From: Sphaerisporangium dianthi
GTDB taxonomy: Bacteria; Actinomycetota; Actinomycetes; Streptosporangiales; Streptosporangiaceae
Reading direction: 5' to 3'
Length of the DNA: 64,000 nucleotides
Assembly (NCBI RefSeq): GCF_042654065.1
Contig: NZ_JBHSFP010000003.1
Coordinates: forward strand, 62,001-126,000
Shown: positions 7,206 through 15,411 of the stretch, piece after piece
How positions within the stretch are numbered: the first letter of the stretch is position 1
How the letters are laid out: the number at the start of each line of letters is the position of its first letter
Made by a program: the position numbers and the translations under genes
Notes under the pieces: generated by a model
The model's database searches: none
What the model was told of the DNA's origin: nothing
The model's input: only the letters and a program-made list of their open reading frames with translations

Positions 7206-8287
7206 GATTCCTGCTGATCAGCTTGATCGTGCACGCGCCGGATCCGGTGACCGGGGTCAGCAAGCCGACCAACGAGCGGTTCCGCGAGGTCATCGAGAAC
7301 GCGCTGATCGCCGAGGAGCTCGGCTTCGACGGCTTCGGGGTGGGGGAGCGGCACGAGCGGCCCTTCATCTCCTCCTCGCCTCCGGTGGTGCTGAGCCACA
7401 TCGCCGCGCTCACCTCCCGGATCCGGCTGTTCACCGCGGTCACCACGCTGAGCCTGCTCGACCCGGTCCGGGCGTACGAGGACTACGCGACCCTCGACCA
7501 CCTCTCCGGCGGCCGGCTCGAACTGATCATCGGGAAGGGCAACGGCACCGCCCAGCGGGAGCTGTTCCACGTCACGCCCGAGGACCAGTGGGACCGCAAC
7601 GCCGAGAGCTACGAGCTGTTCCGCAGGCTCTGGCGGGAGGAGAAGGTCACCGCCACGCCGCGGTTCCGGCCGAGCCTCACCGAGGCGGAGGTGTGGCCCC
7701 GGCCGCTGCAGAGGCCGATCCGGGTCTGGCACGGCAGCGCGACCAGCCGGGAATCGGTCGACCTGGCCGCCCGCTACGGCGACCCGCTCTTCTCGGCGAA
7801 CGTCAGCAACCCGATCGAGCCGTACGCCGAACTGGTCCGCCACTACCGCGAGCGGTGGGCCGCCTACGGTCACGACCCGGCCGCCGCCGTGGTCGGAGCC
7901 GGCACCGCCGGCTACTACGCCGACCACCGGTCGCAGGACGCCGTCGCCGCCTATCGGCCGGTCTTCGAGGGAACGCTCGCGTTTCAGCGGCGACTCGGGC
8001 TCGAGCCGGTCTTCCCCACTCTGGAGGACTTCATCGAGCGCAGCTCCGCCCTGATCGGCAGCCCGCAGCAGATCGTCGAGAAGGTCCACCGCTACCACGA
8101 GCGGTTCGGCCACAGCGTCACGCACCTGCACGCCGACGCCGACGGCCTGACCGACGCCCAGCACCGCGCGTCACTGGAGCTGTTCCAGTCCGACATCGCG
8201 CCGGTGCTGCGCAAGGAGATACCGGACCCGCCCTGGGGGTGGGGACCGGTCGCTCCGGTGCCCGAATCCGCTTTCGTCGAAGGGTGA
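7202..8287 (+). CDS. LLM-class flavin-dependent oxidoreductase 3
   Basis: 361 aa luciferase-like monooxygenase. Motifs are LGFDGFGVGERHERPF (substrate-side His/Glu of the luciferase barrel), SRIRLFTAVTTLSLLDPVRAYEDYATLDHLSGGRLELIIGKGN and PIRVWHGSATSRESVDLAARYGDPLF. Its start ATG overlaps the stop of gene 2 (ATGA), so translation is coupled. The GERH..PF pattern differs from the NtaA-type genes 1 and 2, so it should act on a different substrate or step. Whether it uses FMN or F420 cannot be read from the sequence. Confidence 0.86.
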   Translation: MRFLLISLIVHAPDPVTGVSKPTNERFREVIENALIAEELGFDGFGVGERHERPFISSSPPVVLSHIAALTSRIRLFTAVTTLSLLDPVRAYEDYATLDHLSGGRLELIIGKGNGTAQRELFHVTPEDQWDRNAESYELFRRLWREEKVTATPRFRPSLTEAEVWPRPLQRPIRVWHGSATSRESVDLAARYGDPLFSANVSNPIEPYAELVRHYRERWAAYGHDPAAAVVGAGTAGYYADHRSQDAVAAYRPVFEGTLAFQRRLGLEPVFPTLEDFIERSSALIGSPQQIVEKVHRYHERFGHSVTHLHADADGLTDAQHRASLELFQSDIAPVLRKEIPDPPWGWGPVAPVPESAFVEG

Positions 8288-8290
8288 CCG

Positions 8291-9421
8291 ATGGCCGCCA
8301 TCCCGCTGGCCGTGCTCGACCTGGTCCCGATCTCCTCGGGATCGACCGCCGCGCAGGCCCTGCGCAACAGCATCGACCTGGCACGGCAGGCCGAACGCCT
8401 CGGCTACGCCCGCTACTGGTTCGCCGAGCACCACCTCAACCCGGGGGTCGCCGGGACGTCGCCCGCCGTGCTGCTGGCGCTGACCGCGGCGGCGACCTCG
8501 ACGATCCGGATCGGATCCGGCGCGGTGCAGATGGGCCACCGTACGGCGCTGGCGACGGTCGAGGAGTTCGGCCTGATCGACGCCCTGCACCCGGGGCGCC
8601 TGGACCTCGGCCTCGGCCGGTCAGGCGGGCGGCCGCCCGGGCGGACACCCGAACCGGCGCTGGTGTCGGGCGCCTCGGTGGCCGACGGCCGGGCGCCGAA
8701 CGGGCTGCTGATCCCGCCGAAGTTCTCCTTCGCCCACCTGCTCGCCTCGCCGCGTTTCGCGCTGCAGAAGACGCTGCTGCAACTGCCCGGCGCGCGGTCG
8801 CAGGACTACACCGAACAGGTCGGCGACATCCTCGCGCTGCTGGGCGGCACCTACCGGTCCCCGGAGGGCGAGGAGGCGCATGTGGTGCCGGGCGAGGGCG
8901 CGCAGGTGCAGATCTGGATCCTCGGCAGCAGCGGCGGCGAGAGCGCGAACGTCGCCGGCGCGAACGGCCTGCGGTTCGCCGCCAACTACCACGTCAGTCC
9001 TGGCAGCGTGCTGGAGGCGGCCGAGGGCTACCGGGCCGCGTTCCGCCCGTCCGCGGAGCTGGACCGGCCCTATGTCAGCGTCTCGGCCGACGTCGTCGTC
9101 GCCGAGACCGAGGCCGCCGCCCGCGAACTCGCGGCGGGCTACGGGCCGTGGGTGCGCAGCATCCGGACCGCCGAAGGGGCGATCCCGTACCCGACCCCCG
9201 CCGAGGCTCGCGCCCTCCCGTGGGGCGAGGCCGACCGTGAGCTGGTCGCCGACCGCGTCGACACCCAGTTCGTCGGGACCGCAGGGCAGGTCGCCGACCA
9301 GCTCGAACGGCTGAGGGAGGCGACCGGCGCCGACGAGCTCGTCATCACCACCATCGCCCATGATCACCAGGACCGGGTGCGTTCCTACCGGTTGCTCGCG
9401 GAGGAATGGCGCCGACGCTGA
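8291..9421 (+). CDS. LLM-class flavin-dependent oxidoreductase 4 (MsnO8-like)
   Basis: 376 aa. It shows the MsnO8 subfamily pattern: LAVLDLVPISSGSTAAQALRNS, YARYWFAEHHLNPGVAGTSPA, IRIGSGAVQMGHRTALATVEEFGLIDALHPGRLDLGLGRSGG, and ILGSSGGESANVAGANGLRFAANYHVSPGSVLEA. MsnO8-type genes are commonly found among luciferase-like oxygenases of organosulfur loci, but biochemistry is sparse. It follows gene 3 by three bases and is the last gene before a 209-base gap that holds a second promoter. Confidence 0.87.
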   Translation: MAAIPLAVLDLVPISSGSTAAQALRNSIDLARQAERLGYARYWFAEHHLNPGVAGTSPAVLLALTAAATSTIRIGSGAVQMGHRTALATVEEFGLIDALHPGRLDLGLGRSGGRPPGRTPEPALVSGASVADGRAPNGLLIPPKFSFAHLLASPRFALQKTLLQLPGARSQDYTEQVGDILALLGGTYRSPEGEEAHVVPGEGAQVQIWILGSSGGESANVAGANGLRFAANYHVSPGSVLEAAEGYRAAFRPSAELDRPYVSVSADVVVAETEAAARELAAGYGPWVRSIRTAEGAIPYPTPAEARALPWGEADRELVADRVDTQFVGTAGQVADQLERLREATGADELVITTIAHDHQDRVRSYRLLAEEWRRR

Positions 9422-9460
9422 GATGGCCGGACGCCCTCGCCCCTGACGCTCGATCCGCGC

Positions 9461-9520
9461 CGGTCGTTCCGCGGTCGTTCCGCGGTCGTCCCGGTCGCGG
9501 CCGGTCGCGGCCGGGTCGAC
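9461..9520. repeat. Degenerate tandem GGTCG(T/C) repeat between LLM genes 4 and 5
   Basis: About five imperfect 10-11 base units (CGGTCGTTCCG twice, then CGGTCGTCCC, GGTCGCGGCC twice) lie just upstream of the internal promoter. Function unknown; they could be transcription-factor half-sites or simple slippage. Confidence 0.5.
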
Positions 9521-9564
9521 CGGTGGCGGCCCCCGGCAGGATAATAACCTACTAAACATGTAGG
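9516..9564 (+). promoter_or_regulatory. Internal promoter and operator before LLM gene 5
   Basis: TCGACC (9516-9521) and GATAAT (9540-9545), spaced by 18, form a plausible sigma-70 promoter. Immediately downstream, overlapping the expected start of transcription, is the inverted repeat CCTAC-TAAACAT-GTAGG (9548-9564). Its CCTAC core recurs near 4240. A repressor bound here would block the LLM5-transporter-GNAT part of the cluster. Confidence 0.45.
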
Positions 9565-9630
9565 ACTTGACGGGAACTAGTGGCTGTGTTGAGGTGAAAC
9601 TGTCCACCTCGTCCCAGAAAGGCGGCACTC

Positions 9631-10737
9631 ATGCCCGTCGAGTTTCTCGGCATCGGCGGGACCAACGACGGCTCAGAAACCTCGCCGCGCTCCGGTCCCT
9701 CGTTCGACAAGCAGTACACACTCCGCCTCGCCCGGGCCCACGAGGAGTACGGCTGGGATCGTGTGCTGTTCGCCTACGGGTCCGGTTCGCCCGACCCCGC
9801 ACAGGTGGCCGCCTTCGTCGCCACGAGGGTCACCGACCTCGGCATCCTTCTCGCGCACCGGCCGAACGTGTCGTACCCGACGTACGCCCTCAAGACGTTC
9901 GCCACACTCGACCAGATCAGTGACGGACGGCTGACCGTCCACTTCATCACCGGCGGCAACGACCACGAGCAGGGCCGCGAGGGTGACTTCCTGACCAAGG
10001 ACACCCGGTACTCCCGCACCAGGGAGTACATCGGGATCGTCAAGAAGGGCTGGACCTCGCGCGAGCCTTTCGACCACGAGGGTGAGCACTACAGCTTCAA
10101 GGACTTCGTCTCCGACGTGTTCCCGGTCCAGCGGCCGCGCCCGTCGGTGTCCTTCGGCGGATCGTCGGCGGCGGCGTACGCGGCGGGCGGGGCGGAAGCC
10201 GACATCTACTGCCTGTGGGGCGAACCCCTGGCCGACACCGCGCAGCAGATCGTCTCCGTCAAGGAGGCCGCGCTGCGGGCGGGACGCGCGGACCTGCCGA
10301 GGATCCAGGTCGCCTTCCGGCCGATCATCGCACCGACCGAGGAGCTGGCCTGGGAGAAGGCGCACCGCATCCTCGGCGACCTGCGCCGTGCCGGAGGCAA
10401 CGGGCGGCGCCTGCCGGGGCCGCCGGAGAACACCGGATCACAACGACTGCTGGAAGTGGCGGCCAGGGGAGAGCGTCACGACCGCGCGCTGTGGACGCCG
10501 ACCGCGGCCGCGACCGGCGGCGCGGGCAACTCCAACGCGCTCGTCGGCACTCCCGAGACCGTGGCCGAAGCGCTGCTGGACTACTACGACCTCGGCGTGG
10601 AGATCATCTCCGCGCGTGGTTACGACATCCTCGACGACACGATCGACTTCGGCCGGCATGTGATCCCGCTGGTCCGGCAGGGGGTCGCGGAGCGCGACCG
10701 GGCCAGGGCCGCCGGGCTCAGCTCGGTGGGATCATGA
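9631..10737 (+). CDS. LLM-class flavin-dependent monooxygenase 5 (alkanesulfonate/dimethylsulfone monooxygenase-like)
   Basis: 368 aa with the SsuD/SfnG-type pattern: DRVLFAYGSGSPDPAQVAAF, LGILLAHRPNVSYPTYALKTFATLDQISDGRLTVHFITGGND, a Tyr-rich TKDTRYSRTREYIGIVK segment, then FGGSSAAAYAAGGAEADIYCLWGEPL. SsuD and SfnG use FMNH2 and oxygen to release sulfite or sulfinate from sulfonates or sulfones. It has its own promoter region and overlaps the ABC permease by four bases (10734-10737), tying oxidation to import. An annotation as SsuD would be too precise; sulfur-compound monooxygenase is the safe call. Confidence 0.88.
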   Translation: MPVEFLGIGGTNDGSETSPRSGPSFDKQYTLRLARAHEEYGWDRVLFAYGSGSPDPAQVAAFVATRVTDLGILLAHRPNVSYPTYALKTFATLDQISDGRLTVHFITGGNDHEQGREGDFLTKDTRYSRTREYIGIVKKGWTSREPFDHEGEHYSFKDFVSDVFPVQRPRPSVSFGGSSAAAYAAGGAEADIYCLWGEPLADTAQQIVSVKEAALRAGRADLPRIQVAFRPIIAPTEELAWEKAHRILGDLRRAGGNGRRLPGPPENTGSQRLLEVAARGERHDRALWTPTAAATGGAGNSNALVGTPETVAEALLDYYDLGVEIISARGYDILDDTIDFGRHVIPLVRQGVAERDRARAAGLSSVGS

Positions 10738-11603
10738 CGCTCTCCGGCACCCGGGCGGCGCCGGACGTCCGGCGAGACGAACTCCCGCCGAGAGTCGTCC
10801 CGACCCGTCATCCGCTGCGCTGGGCGGCGACGGCCCTGGTCCTGCTCCTGCTGGCGATGGCGGCCAACTCCCTTGCCACCAATCCCGAATGGGACTGGGA
10901 GGTCGTCGGACAGTACCTGTTCGCGCCCTCGGTCATGCGCTCGGTGGTGCTCACCCTGGAGCTGACCGCTCTCGGCATCGTCCTGGGATTCGCCATCGGC
11001 ACGCTGCTCGCCCTCATGCGCCTGTCACCCAACCGGCTGCTGTCGTCGGTGGCCTGGGGCTACGTCTGGCTCTTCCGCTCCGTCCCGTTGATCTTGCAGC
11101 TGCTGTTCTGGTACAACCTCGCGCTGCTGTATCCCCGGCTGTCGTTCGGCGTCCCCTTCGGGCCGGCGTTCTTCGACATCGGCACCATGGACCTCATCGG
11201 GCCGCTGACCGCCGCCGCCCTCGGCCTGGCCCTGCACCAGGCCGCCTACGCCGCCGAGATCGTACGGGGCGGGCTGCTGTCGGTGGACCCGGGCCAGCGG
11301 GAGGCCGCGGCGGCACTGGGCATCCCGCGCGCGCGACGGCTGTTCCGGATCATCCTGCCGCAGGCGATGCGCACCATCGTGCCGAACGCGGGCAACGAGA
11401 TCATCGGCCTGGTCAAGGGAACGTCCGTCGTCTACATCATGGCCCTGCCCGAGTTGTTCTACCAGGTGCAAGTGATCTACATGCGCAACGGCAGAGTGCT
11501 GGCCCTCCTGCTGGTGGCGGCCATCTGGTACCTGGTGCTGACCACGGCGCTGTCGGTCGTGCAGTACTACGTCGAGCGTCACTACGGCCGGGGGCGCTCA
11601 TGA
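10734..11603 (+). CDS. Polar amino acid (cystine-type) ABC transporter permease
   Basis: 289 aa His/Glu/Gln/Cys-type permease with an N-terminal tail, about five membrane spans, and the EAA loop in GQREAAAALGIPRARRLFRIILPQAMR. The domain signature VVLTLELTALGIVLGFAIGTLLALMR belongs to the HisMQ/TcyB class. The ATG at 10734 overlaps the stop of LLM5, and its own stop overlaps the ATPase start, giving a coupled transport module. A single permease gene implies a homodimer in the membrane. Confidence 0.93.
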   Translation: MTLSGTRAAPDVRRDELPPRVVPTRHPLRWAATALVLLLLAMAANSLATNPEWDWEVVGQYLFAPSVMRSVVLTLELTALGIVLGFAIGTLLALMRLSPNRLLSSVAWGYVWLFRSVPLILQLLFWYNLALLYPRLSFGVPFGPAFFDIGTMDLIGPLTAAALGLALHQAAYAAEIVRGGLLSVDPGQREAAAALGIPRARRLFRIILPQAMRTIVPNAGNEIIGLVKGTSVVYIMALPELFYQVQVIYMRNGRVLALLLVAAIWYLVLTTALSVVQYYVERHYGRGRS

Positions 11604-12361
11604 CGGCGATGGTGGAACTGCGCGATGTGCACAAGAGCTTCGGCACGCTGCACGTGCTGCGCGGCGTGAGCCTGAGCGTGCGCCAGGGCGAGGTGGCCGT
11701 GATCCTCGGCCCGTCCGGCTCGGGAAAGTCGACGCTGCTGCGCACGATCAACCATCTGGAGAAGGTGGAGTCCGGCACGGTCGAGATCGAGGGCGAGCTG
11801 CTCGGCTACCGGCGGTCGGGCGACCGGCTGCACGAACTGCACGAACGGGAGATCCTCCGGCAGCGCACGAAGATCGGTTTCGTCTTCCAGAACTTCAACC
11901 TCTTCCCGCATCTCACCGTGCGGCAGAACGTCGCCGAGGCGCCGCTCTCGGCGCAGAGACGGCCCAAGGCGGAGGTCGCCGCCCTGGTGACCCGGCTGCT
12001 CGACCGCGTGGGCCTGGCGGAGAAGGCCGACGCCTACCCGCGCACCCTGTCGGGAGGCCAGCAGCAGCGGGTGGCCATCGCGCGGGCGCTGGCGCTGGAG
12101 CCCAAGGTCGTGCTGTTCGACGAGCCGACCTCGGCGCTCGACCCCGAACTCGTGGGCGAGGTCCTCGAGGTGATGAAGGACCTCGCCCGCACCGGCACGA
12201 CCATGCTCGTCGTCACCCATGAGATCGGGTTCGCCCGTGAGGTGGCCGACACGGTCGTCTTCATGGACGCCGGCCGGATTCTCGAACAAGGACCCCCGTC
12301 CCAGGTCCTCGACGGCCCGCGGCACGAACGCACCCGCGCCTTCATCGGCAAAGTCCTCTGA
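11600..12361 (+). CDS. Polar amino acid ABC transporter ATP-binding protein
   Basis: 253 aa. Walker A GPSGSGKST at residues 37-45, Q-loop FVFQNFNLFPH near 95-104, signature LSGGQQQR at 150-157, Walker B plus DEPTSALDPE at about 171-183, and the H-loop in VVTHEIGF. The PhoT/GlnQ-like subgroup energises HisMQ/TcyB-class permeases. It starts at ATG 11600, overlapping the permease stop by four bases. Its partners are the flanking permease and binding protein. Confidence 0.95.
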   Translation: MTAMVELRDVHKSFGTLHVLRGVSLSVRQGEVAVILGPSGSGKSTLLRTINHLEKVESGTVEIEGELLGYRRSGDRLHELHEREILRQRTKIGFVFQNFNLFPHLTVRQNVAEAPLSAQRRPKAEVAALVTRLLDRVGLAEKADAYPRTLSGGQQQRVAIARALALEPKVVLFDEPTSALDPELVGEVLEVMKDLARTGTTMLVVTHEIGFAREVADTVVFMDAGRILEQGPPSQVLDGPRHERTRAFIGKVL

Positions 12362-12375
12362 CGCAAGGAACCATC

Positions 12376-13377
12376 ATGCGCCTCTCCCCCCGGTGGGCCC
12401 CCATCATGCCCGCGATGCTCCTGGCCTTGGCCGTCGCCGCGTGCGGCGCCGAGCCGACGGTCGCGGCCAAGGACGCCGCGACGAACGCCGCCACGAACGC
12501 CCCTGCCGGCGCGACGGAGAAGAAGATCAACACAGGGCCCGACCAGAACCGCGTGCGCGCGAAGAAGGTCGGCGCCATAGCCGCGCAGGTGCCCGCCCCC
12601 ATCGCGGCGGACGGCGAACTGGCCGTCGGGTTCAGCGGCCAGGGCGCTCCGCCGCTGGGGTTCCTCGCCGACGACGACACGACGTACATCGGAGTGGAGA
12701 CCGACATCGCCCAGCTCGTGGGCGACGTGCTCGGCCTGGAGGTGAAGCCGGAGATCACCTCATGGGAGAACCTCTTCGTGGGAGCCAAGTCCGGAAAGCT
12801 CGAGGTCGTCTTCAACAACGTCACCGTGACCGAAGAGCGCAAGGACGTCTACGACTTCGCCACCTACCGCGTGGACCAGCTCGCCTGGCAGGTTCCGAAG
12901 AACAGCCCGATCAAGGCGATCTCCAAGCCCGCCGACATCGCCGGGCTGCGCGTCTCCGTCGGATCGGGCACCAACCAGGAGAAGATCCTCCTCGACTGGG
13001 AGAAGCAGAACAAGGACGCCGGTCTCAAGCCGGCCGAGATCCAGTACTACACGAACTACGGCGATGTCCTGCTCGCGCTGAAGTCGGGCCGCATCCAGGC
13101 CTATTTCGGGCCGAATCCGTCCATCGCCTACAACGCGGCCGTGAGTGGCGACTCCCGGATCGCCGGCACCGCCTCCGGCGCGGGCCCCGACCTGCAAGGC
13201 CTGATCGCGGCGATGACCAAGAAGGACAACGGCCTGGTCAAGCCGCTCAACGAGGCGCTCAACACGGTGATCCGGAACGGGAAGTACAAGGAAGTGCTCG
13301 ACCGCTGGAGCCTGGGCAACGAGGCGATCCCCGAGTCGCAGATCAACCCGCCGGGCCTGCCCCGCCAGTCGAGCTGA
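12376..13377 (+). CDS. Extracellular solute-binding lipoprotein, family 3
   Basis: 333 aa. The signal peptide ends in the lipobox LAVAAC, with Cys at about residue 23. A Thr/Ala-rich linker follows, then an SBP_bac_3 domain: LAVGFSGQGAPPLGFLADD, YIGVETDIAQLVGDVLG, VFNNVTVTEERKDVYDFATY and GLRVSVGSGTNQEKILLDW. Homologues in Bacillus (YxeM, TcyA/J/K) bind cystine or modified cysteines; ligand identity here is inferred from context. It lies 14 bases after the ATPase with AAGGAA as binding site. Confidence 0.92.
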   Translation: MRLSPRWAPIMPAMLLALAVAACGAEPTVAAKDAATNAATNAPAGATEKKINTGPDQNRVRAKKVGAIAAQVPAPIAADGELAVGFSGQGAPPLGFLADDDTTYIGVETDIAQLVGDVLGLEVKPEITSWENLFVGAKSGKLEVVFNNVTVTEERKDVYDFATYRVDQLAWQVPKNSPIKAISKPADIAGLRVSVGSGTNQEKILLDWEKQNKDAGLKPAEIQYYTNYGDVLLALKSGRIQAYFGPNPSIAYNAAVSGDSRIAGTASGAGPDLQGLIAAMTKKDNGLVKPLNEALNTVIRNGKYKEVLDRWSLGNEAIPESQINPPGLPRQSS

Positions 13378-13442
13378 TCGGGGAGGAACATGCGGACATC
13401 ACCGAGGCGCGCCCTCGGCACGGTCGTGATCAGGGGGGCCCG

Positions 13443-14153
13443 GTGACGCACCCGCTGGACAACCCCGCATGGGCCTCGCTCACCGGGCCGCACGCACACC
13501 TGGCCGAAGCGCGCGGCGCCGTCCGGCGCTACCCGGCCGACATGTCCCCCTTCATGGCGGTCGGAAGCGAGCCGTCGGCCGCCGACTGGGAGGACATCGC
13601 CGCGCTCTCGGGCCCGGGATCCATCGTGGCCGTGGCCGGCGCCACGGCCTCGCCCCCGCCCGGCTGGGAAGTGGCGCACGTCGTGCCAGGCGTCCAGATG
13701 TCGGGCGCCGAGGTGTTCGGCGTGCCAGACGAGGAGGCGGTGCGGCTGACCACGGCCGACGTGCCCGAGATGCTCGACCTCGCCGACCGCACACGGCCGG
13801 GCCCCTTCCTCCCGCGCACGGTCGAACTCGGCGCCTACCTCGGCATCCGCCGTGGCGGCGCACTGGTCGCCATGGCGGGTGAGCGGCTGCACCCGCCCGG
13901 CTGGACCGAGATCAGCGCCGTCTGCACCGACACCGCGTTCCGCGGCCAGGGCCTGGCCTCCCGCCTGGTCCTGGCGATCGCCGCGGGCATCCGGGCGCGA
14001 GGGGAGATCCCGTTCCTGCACGCCGCGGCGAGCAACACCGACGCGATCCGCCTGTACGAATCGCTCGGCTTCTCCCTGCGGCGCAGGACGTCGTTCAAAG
14101 GCCTTCGCGTCCCGGAGAACGAGGTGGTCAGCGCGTCCCGCACGCGGGTCTGA
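13443..14153 (+). CDS. GNAT family N-acetyltransferase
   Basis: 236 aa from GTG 13443. The C-terminal half carries the acetyl-CoA fold: EISAVCTDTAFRGQGLASRL (motif A, R/QxxGxG/A) and FLHAAASNTDAIRLYESLGF (motif B). The N-terminal half is a degenerate second lobe. In the Bacillus yxe and ytm operons a GNAT enzyme (SnaB/YtmI) acetylates S-substituted cysteine before oxygenation. The same gene combination here suggests a parallel role, but no deacetylase (SndA-like) is in the window. It is the last gene of the rightward cluster, 65 bases after the binding protein. Confidence 0.87.
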   Translation: MTHPLDNPAWASLTGPHAHLAEARGAVRRYPADMSPFMAVGSEPSAADWEDIAALSGPGSIVAVAGATASPPPGWEVAHVVPGVQMSGAEVFGVPDEEAVRLTTADVPEMLDLADRTRPGPFLPRTVELGAYLGIRRGGALVAMAGERLHPPGWTEISAVCTDTAFRGQGLASRLVLAIAAGIRARGEIPFLHAAASNTDAIRLYESLGFSLRRRTSFKGLRVPENEVVSASRTRV

Positions 14154-14193
14154 CCGCTACCGGGCGGCGTCGGGCCGCCGGATCGGGCGGTGT

Positions 14194-14583
14194 TCACCTC
14201 AGGGGGCGACGCGCCCGCGGGGAGTCGTCGTGCGCCTCGCGGGCTTCGAGCAGCGCGGGGAGATGGTCCTTGCTCCAGGCGCGTGCGGCCGCGATCAGGG
14301 CCAGCAGGCTGCGCCCCAGTGCCGTCAGCTCGTATTCGACGCGGGGCGGGTTCTCGTCGTACGCGGTGCGTGTGATCAGCCCGTCACGCTCCATCGCCCG
14401 CAGGGTCTGGGTGAGCACTTTCGGCGTGATGCCGCGTAGCGGCGCCCGGAGCTCGGTGAACCGCCGCCGGCCGCCTTCCAGGCAGAGCACGACCATCGCG
14501 GTCCACTTGTCGCCGATCTGTATCGGCATCGCGCTGGACGGGCAGACGGGGTCGAACATCCGCGGGTCCAAGGGGTCGGCCAT
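14194..14583 (-). CDS. HxlR family transcriptional regulator
   Basis: 129 aa winged-helix regulator. CPSSAMPIQIGDKWTAMVVLCLEGGRRRFTELRAPLRGITPKVLTQTLRAMERDGLI is the classic HxlR DNA-binding core, followed by YELTALGRSLL. The early Cys (about residue 14) is where redox-sensing HxlR members carry their sensor. It is divergent from the NAD(P)-binding protein gene, which it most likely represses in response to quinones or electrophiles (family inference). Confidence 0.92.
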   Translation of the reverse strand: MADPLDPRMFDPVCPSSAMPIQIGDKWTAMVVLCLEGGRRRFTELRAPLRGITPKVLTQTLRAMERDGLITRTAYDENPPRVEYELTALGRSLLALIAAARAWSKDHLPALLEAREAHDDSPRARRPLR

Positions 14584-14614
14584 GGCGTGAGGCTATCCCA
14601 GTATCTTTGAGGTA

Positions 14615-14627
14615 ACGAGTATCTCGT
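14615..14627. promoter_or_regulatory. Probable HxlR operator
   Basis: Inverted repeat ACGAG-TAT-CTCGT in the 93-base divergent gap between the HxlR and NAD(P)-binding genes. GTATC words flank it at 14601 and 14619, and GATAC at 14629. Position and symmetry fit an autoregulated divergent operator. Confidence 0.5.
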
Positions 14628-14676
14628 GGATACCGTCCTATCCGGCAGCGACACGCGCGGGCCAGATGGGAGAGAC

Positions 14677-15411
14677 ATGAGCGGCATCGTCATCTTCGGA
14701 GCGGGCGGCCGGGCCGGCCGGGCGGTCACGGCCGAAGCGCTCGACCGGGGACATCGCGTGACGGCCGTGGTCCGGGATCCGGACAAGCACCGCGACATCG
14801 CCGCGGACGGCGTCCGCGTGCTGCGGGGTGACATCACGGACCTGCAGGCGGTCTCCTCGATCGTGCCCGGTCATGATGCCGCGGTTCACGCCGTGAGCCC
14901 CTTCTCCGGACCGGAGCAGGGCTTCGACGCCCTCGACCCCCGATTCTTCGTCAAGGCGGCGGACGCGCTGCTCGGCGGCCTGGCGGAAGCACGCGTGCCC
15001 AGGCTCGTCCTGATCGGTCTGTTCGCGAACCTCAACGATGCCGGTGGGCGTCCGGTGATGGACGACCCCTCGGTCTTCCCGGCCGAGATCCGGCCGTTCG
15101 CCGTCGCGCACACGGCAGGCCTGGAAAGGCTCCGGGCGGCGAAGGACTCGCCCGTCGACTGGCTCATGCTCACCCCGCCCGCGCTGCTGGACGCGGCAGG
15201 TCCGCGGACCGGCCGCTACGGGATCGGAGGGGAGACCGCGCCGGGGCCGGCATCCGCGCGTCTGTCCTACGCGGACCTCGCGGTGGCGGTGATCGACGAG
15301 ATCGACACGCCGCGGCACCGCCGCACCCGCGTCTCGGTCTTCGACCGGCCCGGCGACGACCACGTCTCTGGCCGGCCGCCACACGCGCGGCCGGCCGGTC
15401 TACAGGACTGA
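14677..15411 (+). CDS. NAD(P)-binding protein, NmrA/SDR-a type
   Basis: 244 aa. The Rossmann start IVIFGAGGRAGRAVTAEALDRGHRVTAVVRDP (GxxGxxG) is followed by GDITDLQAVSSIVPGHDAAVHAVSPF. These are atypical SDRs of the NmrA/YwnB kind, often quinone reductases or redox sensors. ATG 14677 follows GGGAGAG. It is divergent from hxlR, its likely repressor, and its 3' end overlaps the convergent ABC exporter gene by 12 bases. Confidence 0.88.
   Translation: MSGIVIFGAGGRAGRAVTAEALDRGHRVTAVVRDPDKHRDIAADGVRVLRGDITDLQAVSSIVPGHDAAVHAVSPFSGPEQGFDALDPRFFVKAADALLGGLAEARVPRLVLIGLFANLNDAGGRPVMDDPSVFPAEIRPFAVAHTAGLERLRAAKDSPVDWLMLTPPALLDAAGPRTGRYGIGGETAPGPASARLSYADLAVAVIDEIDTPRHRRTRVSVFDRPGDDHVSGRPPHARPAGLQD

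Noticed and set aside
9461..9520. CRISPR-like short repeats between LLM genes
   Set aside because: Units are 10-11 bases, contiguous and degenerate, without unique spacers; a simple tandem repeat.
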